From: Haplomitrium mnioides
Taxonomy: Eukaryota > Marchantiophyta > Haplomitriopsida > Calobryales
DNA length: 21,769 bases
Assembly (NCBI GenBank): GCA_049999725.1
Contig: JBNGIS010002052.1
Location: forward strand, 1 to 21,769
Reading direction: 5' to 3'
The stretch's first letter is position 1, and every line of letters begins with the position of its first letter. Shown here one piece after another: positions 9,594-18,135 of this stretch. The notes beneath the pieces are model-generated. The model saw only the letters and a program-made list of their open reading frames with translations, made no database searches and was not told where the DNA came from. The translations under genes and the position numbers were made by a program.

Positions 9594-10060
9594 TCACTTG
9601 CCCACAAAAACCCTAGAGACTGCAGTAATGGTTGGGTTTACAGCAAGCTTCTGATTCAATACCTCATCTGCTGCTGCCCCTGGAGCTCGCTCATAAACTG
9701 CAGAGCTCTGGAATAAAGATGTAATTCTTCCAAAATCAATCCTCACAAAATCCCACTGTAGCACTCACTCAACTTCTGGCGGAAGGCTCGCAGATACTGA
9801 GGCTCGGCAACTGCCCAGCATGTGCAGCCTCGAGTCTCACGCTGAGCGGTGAGAGACGGACGAGGGCGGATGCAGCAGATATTGTTGGGTGCATGTAAAT
9901 GAAATCTGTGGCGAGACTGAGAATCCAAACAGGATGCTACAAATATCGCCCCAAAAATTGCAGCCTTTAGTCCGGCAGCCGCCAATAGCTGACGGGGAGC
10001 CCATTCAAACCGGGTTGTAAACGACATCGAATGGAAACGAGCGTGCTTTAGTTCACCCAT
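9594..10060 (-). CDS. possible two-exon small ORF directly upstream of protease copy 2
   Basis: An ATG in good context (GGGCCATGGG) at 10060 opens a frame of 97 codons up to a consensus donor: A at 9769, GTGAGT at 9768-9763. Joining to the acceptor CTGCAG (ending 9698) removes a 71-nt intron and continues the frame for another 34 codons to TGA at 9594-9596. Total is 132 codons including the stop, in phase. Without splicing the frame stops at 9743. The predicted protein has a hydrophobic stretch near residues 25-44 (LLAAAGLKAAIFGAIFVASC) and no domain I recognise. Its stop lies 4 nt before the ATG of protease copy 2, so it is either an upstream ORF in that mRNA or an overlapping small gene. 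The splice sites are my inference. Confidence 0.33.
9608..9615. promoter_or_regulatory. telo-box AAACCCTA upstream of protease copy 2
   Basis: AAACCCTA on the plus strand (TAGGGTTT on the gene strand), 19 nt upstream of the protease ATG. Telo-boxes sit near the transcription start of many plant genes and are bound by TRB/Myb-type and PURalpha factors. One 8-bp match can be chance. Confidence 0.35.
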
Positions 10061-10260
10061 GGCCCAACTTGCGACCTCATCTCCCTGCTCAACACGGTGG
10101 CGGTGAGAAAGTAGGGATGCACAAAAGTCTATAGCATCAAGCGGTGCTCATGCTTGCAATTGGTTTGTCAATGTGCACAACAGGAAACGGACAAGCAGGG
10201 CCTGCCACCGACAGACGTCGTTTGTCTTGCCTCCTGGAATTCCACACACCCGCCGTATCG

Positions 10261-10268
10261 TTTTTATA
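10261..10268 (-). promoter_or_regulatory. TATA-box candidate
   Basis: On the minus strand the sequence reads GAGTATAAAAACG, a close match to a plant TATA box. A start about 30 nt downstream (near 10235) would give a leader of about 175 nt to the ATG at 10060 and about 645 nt to the protease ATG at 9589. At least one short ATG-led frame lies between it and 10060. Confidence 0.35.
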
Positions 10269-10399
10269 CTCTTTGCTTGCTTTCTCAAATTTGGGTCCCA
10301 CGCACTTCGACGCGGTCACGGTTTGCGGGCCGGCTATCTTGTCTGCAGGGTACTGAAGACTAGGGATTTTCGTGGAAGCTTTTGGCAAGCGATCCCAAG

Positions 10400-13244
10400 A
10401 GAAAACTGTATGTACTGGATTGTTGGTTTTGAGGCAACGTGCCAGCCGTATCGTAGGAAGGAATGGTTAGTTTGAATGCCAGATTCAGTACACTGTCTCT
10501 CTGACACTTGTCAGCCTTTTACTTTGCCTTCTTCCATGCAATTATAGCTGTGGTGAGGATAAGATGTGAATATTTCTCGTTGTTGCCACAGTCAACGGGG
10601 CATATTCCTACTCCCGTCCGATTACGGAGGAAGAATTCGAAACGCAGTTAGCAATGAGATCCCTCCCTCTCCTCGCTTCTCATAAAGACTTTCCTTTGGT
10701 GCTGTAGAGCGAACCACAAATCAACGCATTCCCCTAGATTCGTGTACTGTACTCTGCAGCACCGGATTGAACCTACGACTTTTTCTTCCCCACACCCCTT
10801 CCCTCGGCTGGTGGCAGTCATCATGCACCCATTGCACGGCCACCACCAGCACAAAACCCACAATCACATGTTCTTGATTGTTCACGATTGACTCACGCTT
10901 GTGCAGTATCGTTGTCTGTGTCCATGAATTGGACACAATGCTCTGTAAACTGGCTCCGTAAGATACTCTGTTGCAGAGACGTACTGTCCTCTGCAAGCTG
11001 CATCACATTGCATCACATGTTGCAGGCTGTGTTACGGAATTCTGAAACCTTACCAGCCGGCTCCTCCGCTTTGGTGAGTCCTACAGAGCAGTAAATACGT
11101 CTGGGTCTGTTTGTGGTTGAAACATAAACGTCTTCAGAGCTTCCGCATGCTTCAAAATCTGATGATGAGCTTATCATCTCGATAATCCTCCTCTGAGATC
11201 TCCTGACATGCCAGCAGCATTCATCAAACCAAATCGGTAGTCTCACATTTTGCCATCCATCCACTGTGAGAAGGTCGCCACGTTCTCGGATCATAAATGT
11301 GAGAAAAGAACTTCAGAATAGCAGCTTCAGTCAGAAGACAATCCCCAGATTTCCAGACCTACTTGTAAGTTTTGAAACCGCAACAATCACAGAGTACGAC
11401 AAAGTCAGGTGCTCAGCTCAGGTGGAACGAGAAACAGAAGATGCTCCGAACGGCAACTCGGTGCTCTATGGTTTGAATTCATTCAAGAAATTACCCAACT
11501 CATCTTGATAGCAAATTCATGACCTCAACCAATTGAGCTTTTAAGTGCTAAACAGTTAAGAAAATGTGCAAACTCTAGCTACTAAGAATATGCATGACTT
11601 AACTATCATATCAAATGCCAGAATCTTGTTGGGAAGTATTTACTTGGTAAAGCACAAAACATCATAATCTGCAGAAAAATGTACAGAATACTGTTGTACT
11701 CTGCTAGTGCATTGACTGGAAACTCAGAAACTAAGGTATGTGTGTAGGTCTTCTCTTCCCTGCATGAAGCCAACACATTTGGTTTGGTTTCTGCTGTCCA
11801 ACATCTCAGCACAGGGTTTTGTAATGAAGTATCCCCAACCCGTGTATTACAACATCGAGTTGCTGCAGGCCACCTGCTTCTTTCTTACCAGATAGAAGAT
11901 TGTCTTTGCGAGTGTGTACAGTCTTCTGCACTCTTGTAACCTCAATTGGAAAGCTAGCCCGAGATTTACATATTTCCAGTACTGCTGCTGTCGCTGCTCT
12001 AATTTGTTACTGTTCAATTGCTGTCCAAATGTCCACCGCATGCCCCAGCGCTCTCTTCGAAACATCGCAACGATCTACGATTATGAAATCACACTTTCTC
12101 CATCTATTGTTTTTTGGATCCCGAAGTTTATCTCCCTGCAAATCCACCAACCTTGCAAAGTTTAAAATTGACAAACGTAACAAAATCCCGTTCCTGAAGA
12201 AAAAAATTTTGGGTTTCGGAGCAGCCCAAGAGCGATTACAGACTTCAAAGGGAATAGAAAAGAAAACATTTGTCTTGCCTGTTAAGAATATGAGGCCGGG
12301 TGAGACTTGAGGAAAGGCCATTTTAGTCGCTTGAAATTGTATCTCAGCTTTTCTCAGTCCAGACCGTAGAAACTACACAAAGCTGGCATTGACAAATTTT
12401 CGTATTTTCTCCTCTTGGAAGACGTGGACATTTTCCAGAGTGAATTCCGACGTTCGCGTCGTAACAACTTTTTCTCTATCGTTCGTTGCGGACAATTCGG
12501 AGGCAACTATTCTTTCGCAAATGCTTCAAGGCTGATACTGTAGTGTTGCCGTCTTTGTTAAAATGAATGTGAAGTTCTTCAAGAGATCAACCAACTGATA
12601 ACGCCAAACGCATCATTAAACCTTCATCTTCATACGATTTTGCTATCTCTGACCGCAGCAACACTAGTTTAGTTCTCAAATGTCCCGATTTTGGAGGGCA
12701 TGCCGACTGCATTTCTTTACTTGATTCTTCAATACCTGGTCAGCCATTACAATTTTGACCTAAGGTTCTCAACTAGTTATACACTTACCCAAACAAAGTC
12801 CAGCTTAGCAAGGCACCTGAAAACTAGCACACTGTAGTGTGTCCCACAACTTTGAAAGTCACACAACGCATCAGCGAGGATTGCAGCAATTTGAACAAAA
12901 ATACTAGTGTTTGATGAAAACAATCCTGAAAACGTACACAGAACGCACATCGTAAAGACAACAAACGTTCTTGAATTCTGATGTTTGTTGAACCGTGTAT
13001 GAGCTCAATTGAACAAGTAAGTATGTCAGGAATTGACATGGCTTCACCAAATCACTGCAAAGCTCTTCTTTCCTTCTCCCCGACAGTCATTACCAGAAGC
13101 ATTGTCAAATTCATCATTAGGGATTTTCAACATTTTGTACTAAGCGTACAACACCATTTCCATTTCCAGTCCGTGCTACGCAATACAACAAGGATTTTGC
13201 TGCAACATTACAAGTCTTGCTATTGCTGAGAATCTTCTACTTCA
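10400..13244. other. no gene seen
   Basis: Both strands carry only short unrelated frames (the longest about 90-136 codons, several lacking ATG) without recognisable motifs. An 8-bp perfect hairpin with a 5-nt loop (TGTGTCCA / TGGACACA) lies at 10917-10937. Unrecognised short exons are possible, but nothing marks them. Confidence 0.4.
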
Positions 13245-13819
13245 TCAACAAAACGTCACTTCGTACACGGACTTACAAAGATCCTCACAATTTTTTGTTC
13301 TTCTAGAAATTAATGTACATTAACAAATTAATTAACAATGAATTATCACAAATAATCAAAAATCTAGTCAACTAATCAGGTTTACCATAAACAAACAAAC
13401 TGGAAAAACTAGTAGTGTCTCAAATATTCCATATCTCAACTAATAATTTGCCAAATCCATTTGATAATGGCTAATGTTAACAAAGCAAAAAGAAAATTTT
13501 TGAATCTCATAATATTATGTCAATCAAAGGCTTGTAGTAAGTGGTTACTACAATAGAGAGAATTACAATTGGCAAAGAAGAGAAAACCAATAAATTAAAG
13601 TGAAATAGAAAGTATACAAGTCCACTTTAGAAGGAGAAAACTATAGAATAAAAATAGAAGGTTCTAAGATAATTACATTTAGCAAAATAATAATAAAAGT
13701 AAAAGATTTGCTACTTTTGGAGAAGCTCAACTACAACACCCTATGCAAACTGTAACGAGGTTTATTGAACTTGGTAGAACCTCTAGATTTATTTATCACT
13801 AAAGTTAGTGAGCAGAGAA
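13245..13819. other. A+T-rich spacer with a 14-bp palindrome
   Basis: Composition shifts here to strongly A+T-rich with no coding frame. TTAATGTACATTAA at 13310-13323 is a perfect 14-bp palindrome. Confidence 0.5.
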
Positions 13820-13824
13820 TAGTT

Positions 13825-13976
13825 TTCTAGAAGAAGAAGCTTAGAGAAGCTTCTAATATATAGGAGAAGAAGAAGCTTCTAGAAGGTATGAGAAGATTTA
13901 AGATGCTTCTAGATGAAGAAAGAAGATTTTAGAAGAGAAGTTCTAGAAAGCACCGGAAGCATAAAATATTCTAGAA
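13825..13976 (+). promoter_or_regulatory. cluster of heat-shock-element-like GAA/TTC motifs
   Basis: A three-unit perfect HSE (GAA nn TTC nn GAA) lies at 13872-13884. Further two-unit matches are TTCnnGAA at 13825-13832, GAAnnTTC at 13846-13853, TTCnnGAA at 13941-13948 and TTCnnGAA at 13969-13976. Alternating GAA/TTC at 2-nt spacing is the binding site of heat-shock factor trimers. The local sequence is also simply GAA-rich, which raises the chance rate, but the three-unit match and its position 160 bp upstream of a TATA box are notable. Confidence 0.5.
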
Positions 13977-14046
13977 TAGCTAGTAAGAGACTAAGAAAGG
14001 TTTCTACAGACTGATGTGATTTCTTATTGAAGTCTTTTAAATGAAG

Positions 14047-14054
14047 TATAAAAA
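14047..14054 (+). promoter_or_regulatory. TATA box of an LTR-like promoter
   Basis: TATAAAAA in the context GAAGTATAAAAAGAGAGG, followed 25-35 nt downstream by a pyrimidine-rich CTCTTCTCTCTC, a usual plant start context. It lies downstream of the GAA/TTC cluster on the same strand, and a polyadenylation-type signal follows about 265 bp later. This U3-R-like order suggests a retrotransposon LTR, perhaps solo. I could not find a matching second LTR, a primer-binding site or a target duplication in the window. Confidence 0.45.
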
Positions 14055-14314
14055 GAGAGGACTTGGCTCTTCTCTCTCATTTGAGACTTTGGAAATTCTT
14101 GTAAGAAATCTCTTTCTCTCTCTTTTCTCTTTTACTTTCCTTTCTTGTTGAGCTTGTCTTCTTTGCACAAGAGTATGTTGATGTGCTACTAGCTAGCCGA
14201 AAGTTTTTACACAAACCTTGAGAGCTCTTACTCAAACCTCTTTCATATCTCTCTCATTTGATATTGCCCACATGCTACAATGATACAAACTCTTGTTAGT
14301 TGTTATCCAATACT

Positions 14315-14341
14315 AATAAAACTTTGAGCTTGTACTCAAAG
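14315..14341 (+). terminator. AATAAA signal followed by a hairpin
   Basis: AATAAA at 14315-14320 is followed at once by a perfect 7-bp stem, CTTTGAG (14322-14328) and CTCAAAG (14335-14341), with a 6-nt loop. This fits the end of the R region of an LTR or the 3' end of a short transcript. Assignment to the TATA box at 14047 is inference. Confidence 0.4.
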
Positions 14342-14551
14342 CTCAAAAAACAACAGAATTTACAAAAAAAAACTCTCACTAGGACTTCAAGCTCTCAAAT
14401 ATTGATCTTGCACCCACATCTCTACATGAGAAGGGTAAAGACAACCAGAAGCCTATTTGTTTAGCACCACAAGTTTGATCATTGACTTTTGAGTCCCTAC
14501 AAGGCTCCAATTCAAAAGCTAGATTTGCTAAATCACATCTTCATGTAACTT

Positions 14552-14818
14552 TTAACAAAAGTTGACACTGGTTGCTTCATAAAGATGCAATATACTTATA
14601 TTTGCAGCCTCCAATGTATTTATTTGATGATCTGGTCTTTGTGACAATGCATCAGGAATGGTATGGAACCTTCTTGGCTTGTATTCCAACTTGATATCAA
14701 AGAGCTGTAGTTGAAATTCCCATCGATGATGACGACTTGTCATATTTTCCAAGTGAATTGATTGTAGCAAGGGATTGTGATCAATGCACATAAGTACATG
14801 CTTTTCTAAAAGATAATG
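14552..14818 (-). pseudogene. Ty3/gypsy RNase H relic
   Basis: An 80-codon frame (from 14791; the similarity seems to extend to about 14818) matches the C-terminal half of gypsy RNase H. The motif CIDHNPL holds a catalytic-type Asp, then come a RHHRWEFQLQLFDIKLEYKP stretch, the typical R-W-x-L-x-x-F-D-I-x-Y pattern, and PDALSQRP, the usual end of the domain (A-D-A-L-S-R). It stops at TAA 14552. In an intact pol the integrase would follow; here none follows, and an integrase lies upstream instead. The piece therefore probably comes from a second element joined to the first at about 14.82 kb. Confidence 0.75.
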
Positions 14819-15290
14819 TCTTTAAACCTTGGTAGCATAAACCATCCGTCAAGAATAGTAACCAATGGAGGCATCAAATATGATATATGCCATTCTCTAG
14901 AACATATGTCACTAATCAACAGATGTTTGGAAGGTGACAAGGTGCACAATTGCACACATGGTCCATCCAAACCATACCATCATTTCACTTACGTATATGC
15001 AGAATCCAACATCCAACAGTGACATCAAGTGTTGTGAGTGCTGTACACATCATCACTATGATGAAACCTCTAAATCCTAGTGCATATCCACCTCCATATA
15101 TGGTAGCATATTGTACAACATCACGATGTTGAGCAATGGCAAGGTCGTCAAATGCCATGAGCTAACTCTCTGAAATACTCGAGCTCTTTCTAAACATTCA
15201 TTCACTGAAACATTTGGATCATCTAGATCCACAACCATATTGACATCTTGTTGAATAGAAGGGGGTAAGTCAGGTTCCAAAGGACTGTAA
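14819..15290 (-). pseudogene. integrase C-terminal region with degenerate PHD finger
   Basis: After a frameshift from the core, a stretch at about 15285-15170 reads PLEPDLPPSIQQDVNMVVDL and then DDPNVSVNECLERARVFQRV, the usual region after gypsy integrase cores. A second frameshift leads to MAFDDLAIAQHRDVVQYATI (about 15160-15100) and, further on, TTLDVTVGCWILHIR near 15035-14990. The end, at about 14885-14820, reads CSREWHISYLMPPL and resembles the C-x-x-W-H-x-x-C-L-x-P-P-L second half of a PHD finger, with later zinc ligands lost (Tyr in place of Cys). PHD fingers bind histone H3 tails, so an intact element may have used it for chromatin targeting. That is inference; the PHD call rests on one motif in a damaged sequence. 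Confidence 0.55.
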
Positions 15291-15900
15291 TTGAAGATCC
15301 CAATCTTCATAATGACTAGCTTGCAAGGCATACTTGTGCAATGTTCTCTTCACAGTTTGAACCATTCGCTCAACCAACCCATTTGTCTGAGGATGATCTC
15401 TAGAAGTAGTATGATGATCAATGAGAGCTTGCTCATACAGAACTTCAAACTCACCTCGAAATTCCATACTTTGATCCATCAACACTTCAGTAGATGCTTG
15501 AAAATGACTGAAAACTCAATCCAAGAAAGAAGCAACCACTCCTCTGCTAGTCTTGTTTGTCAATGCTACCAATTCAATCCACTTGGAAACATGCTCTACC
15601 ATCATCAATATATAGCTACTGTGTCGTTGGGTCAAAGGTAAAAGACATGTGAAATCCAAACTCCAATGATATCCCAAACCCATGATAAGTAGTAGCTCTA
15701 ATTCAAGAGTGGGAGCATTAAATGATGCTTAGACTCTATCACACACCACACACTTGGCAACCCATTGCTGCACATCGGTGTTCATGCCCCGCTACTAATA
15801 CTGTGTCTGCAACAAACTATATGTGCACTTCATCCCAAAATGTCCCAACTCATCGTGGGCATGGTGCACTAGTGCAAGATGCTGCATCGGCTTAGATACT
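15256..15900 (-). pseudogene. Ty3/gypsy integrase (zinc finger and DDE core), nonsense-mutated
   Basis: One frame runs from about 15900 to TGA near 15271. It starts with the H2C2 zinc-binding module (LVHHAHDELGHFG, later CVVC at about 15752-15741) and continues into the catalytic core. All three acidic residues survive: Asp in SLDF (15654-15656), Asp in MDQSMEF (15474-15476) and Glu in GLVERM (15369-15371). They are separated by 59 and 34 residues. The stretch ALIDHHTTSRDHPQTNG is a hallmark of plant gypsy integrases. Internal stops: TAG TAG (15792-15797, where two Trp are expected), TAA (15729-15731) and TGA (15516-15518). The frame then shifts. The enzyme would insert element cDNA into host DNA; this copy cannot be translated. 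Confidence 0.9.
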
Positions 15901-16079
15901 ACACATACCTTCCCATCAATCAAGAATCACAAAATTTGAGCCCCTTTCTACCTAAAGCTCACAATCTAAGTAAGACCATATAAATTCATGGCTTGTCTTA
16001 GCACATAGCGTCACTCAATCTTAGCCACAGATGCAACAACAGTGGTACCAGTGGAAAACCCCATTGCCTTCTCTCTCTT

Positions 16080-16560
16080 ATCGACATTGGATTACACTAG
16101 TTTTTCAAGGTTGCATATCAAAAACGATCAGGGCCTCCTGCCCGAAATGCATAAGATGTAGGGTGACTCACTAATAAATCAATCGGCCCCACTCCATTCA
16201 AGTGGTTCGTTCATAACAATGAAATGTTGGCCAACACTACATGTAGATAACCTTGCATTGCACTAATTGAAATCAACTATAGATATTGTTCAACCATCAA
16301 CACCACATGCCTCAAGGAGATTCTTTGAGAGATCTCACCCTTCTCCACATAAAAATACCAATGAACATGAATCTCTGCTTGGATCACAACAGCTAACCAT
16401 GTACTGATGCCTCTAAACAACTCCAACAAACAAACACCATCAGCACAATATTGCTATGAAATTGGCATAATTTCAAGCCCAAGTGTGACAAAACCATCAA
16501 GTGCAGGATATGGTGCAAATGCATCTTGCCAAAAATCCTTATCCAATTTGGACGCATGTA
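16080..16560 (-). pseudogene. cytosine-5 DNA methyltransferase-like domain relic in gypsy pol
   Basis: One frame from about 16680 to 16090 carries a domain following retropepsin. At 16429-16403 it reads LLELFRGIS, matching motif I of C5 methyltransferases (the S-adenosylmethionine loop, F-x-G-x-G), followed by YFYVEKGEI where family members have an acidic strand end. At 16189-16133 it reads GPIDLLVSHPTSYAFRAGG, in the position and style of motif IV (G-P-x-D-L-x-x-x-x-P-C-Q-x-x-S). The catalytic Cys is replaced by Thr (16157-16159). Stops occur after IMPIS, MVEQYL, NISLL and GGPDRF. Later motifs (VI-X) and reverse transcriptase are missing. Intact homologues would methylate cytosine in DNA. 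The call rests on two motifs at plausible spacing (about 90 residues) plus its place in the polyprotein. Confidence 0.55.
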
Positions 16561-16759
16561 GCTGCCACAACCTCCCTTTACTTTCACTAGCAAGAATCAC
16601 CTCTCTTGATAGTGGTGTTGACCTCGCAAACTCTGGAGATGCCTTATCAATGGAAGGAACATCGCTATATGTGCATTCCCTTCCAACGAGTCAGAATAAT
16701 CGGTGATTGCTCCACAAAATGTTGAAAATACCATAGGTTGTGATAGTGGACTCCCAACT

Positions 16760-17170
16760 GGTCAATTGAATCTGACAACAACTTGCTCAATTGTGCCTCT
16801 CCAGATTGCCATCCAGGCCAATAAGATACAGATTTGTTCTAAAAATCAATTGTAAACCCCATGGGATATAGCTTTGTACACCGTACCAGAACATTATGAG
16901 ACTTAATCTTGGTGAGTATGGCTTGAGCGCTTATCTGAGAGCTATTTGTGGGATGACCAACTTGCACTCTAAGCTCATTCTCTCTATATGTGATGTGATG
17001 TGTGGGTGAAGGTCCTTCTTATGAAGTCTGGATTGGAAAAGGGCAAATCTCCACATCTCCTGACCTCAATCCCAATCACTGCACAATTGACTTTCCTAAC
17101 ATCAAAATTTGTACACCCGTATTCAACAACACTCTGGTTGGCTTGTACACCACATTTGAAGAACCAACAA
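16760..17170 (-). pseudogene. retropepsin (gypsy protease) relic
   Basis: The frame near 17145-16790 reads YKPTRVLLNTGVQILMLGKS, in which NTGV at 17123-17112 replaces the D-T/S-G-A active site of retroviral-type aspartic proteases (Asp to Asn by one base change). Downstream features keep the frame: an L-G-L after a stop, CPFPIQTS, and LYPMGFTIDF near 16870-16840 where retropepsins have their C-terminal hydrophobic strand. The domain would process the Gag-Pol polyprotein. Stops include TGA after KSIVQ, TAA after PIQTS and TAG after TIDF. It is unrelated to the two large secreted proteases elsewhere in the window. Confidence 0.65.
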
Positions 17171-17236
17171 GTCAAAAAATACCACTCTAATTGTTTATAG
17201 ACACCACAATTTGGGAAACAATTCTAGCAAAGAGTC

Positions 17237-17575
17237 TCAATCAATCAACATGTCTTTGGAGCTATCGCCAAGGACAATGGGTCTGAATCTGGTCCTCTCA
17301 AATGTCAGTGAGGCTGATAATTCCATCAACCGGGCCGCAAGAGCATGCCATGTCTCACCTTCAGGTGTAGAAGCACATGTGTCAACCACTCTACTCACAG
17401 GTCTCACCTCCCTACTGGGAGTAGCACTTTGAGTCTCTCCACATAGTGTGGCTGCCAACTTGAACACTTTAATTGGTGTGATCCCTCTAGTCAACACATC
17501 TATAGCAGAAAACAAAAATGGTTTTTGTACTACTAACTTGGCTAAATCCATTACTGAAGACAGACTCCCCTCCAC
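17237..17575 (-). pseudogene. gag-pol linker segment
   Basis: The longest intact frame of the element's middle part (about 112 codons, no ATG start) lies between gag and retropepsin in the same orientation. It has no recognised motif apart from a basic, threonine-rich character and the segment ERTRFRPIVLGDSS near its end. Position makes it the Gag C-terminus or the Gag-to-protease spacer. Confidence 0.45.
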
Positions 17576-17699
17576 TTTGGTTGGTCTCTATACATCTCTA
17601 GAAGCATGAGTTGAATGCATGGAAGTAGTCCTCACCAAATCTATCAACTCAAATGATTGTGGAAGTTTTACCTATCAGTGAGCATCCCTCCTTTCAGGA

Positions 17700-18135
17700 T
17701 CTGACTCCAGCCTGTGTATGAAGGCTCTCCACCTTCAAGAACCTTTTTTGCTACTCTGGTCACCGCCAAAGATGCATCAACATGGGTTGTCCCACACATA
17801 AACCCATGGCAGCCAATCTTTCATCAGCTTTATATAAAATAGAGGCTTCAACTCTAGAGTTGGGCCTCGTTTGTGTTGTAGTCATGGCAGTTAATTGCTA
17901 CTCCAATTGTGCAATCCTAGCATCTTTCGGATCCACTGTAGCAGTTGGAGCACCAACCCCAACTCTCCCAACTAGTGATGCTTCTTGACTACAACCACCT
18001 TGCGTGCCTCTACCTTGATCACATGTGCAAGCTCCTCCTCATTGCAACTTCAAGTGAAGGGAAAAACACATATCCTTAGTGTAACCCATAACTCCATAAA
18101 GGTCACAAGGTCAATGGCCAACTGCACTCGTTTCT
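17700..18135 (-). pseudogene. gag C-terminal region, frameshifted
   Basis: After the capsid-like frame stops (18136-18138) the polyprotein appears to go on in another frame with several stops. A segment CHFMQVNSQVL near 18235-18200 could be the remains of a C-C-H-C zinc knuckle, but too few ligands remain to be sure. No other motif is recognisable. Confidence 0.35.

Noticed and set aside
9590-9607. N-terminal extension of protease copy 2 to a TTG at 9607
   Set aside because: Not an ATG; ATG at 9589 is the first in frame and gives a proper signal peptide.
10760-10785. tRNA T-arm-like string (GTAGGTTCAATCC on the minus strand)
   Set aside because: The flanking bases do not form the 5-bp T stem, and no acceptor or anticodon arms fit around it.
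11013-11294. 93-codon ATG-led minus-strand frame
   Set aside because: An upstream stop is close, no motif or domain is recognisable, and no promoter or linked exon was found; length is within chance for this composition.
11900-12310. 136-codon plus-strand frame
   Set aside because: It begins with TTG rather than ATG, overlaps open frames on the other strand, and has no recognisable domain.
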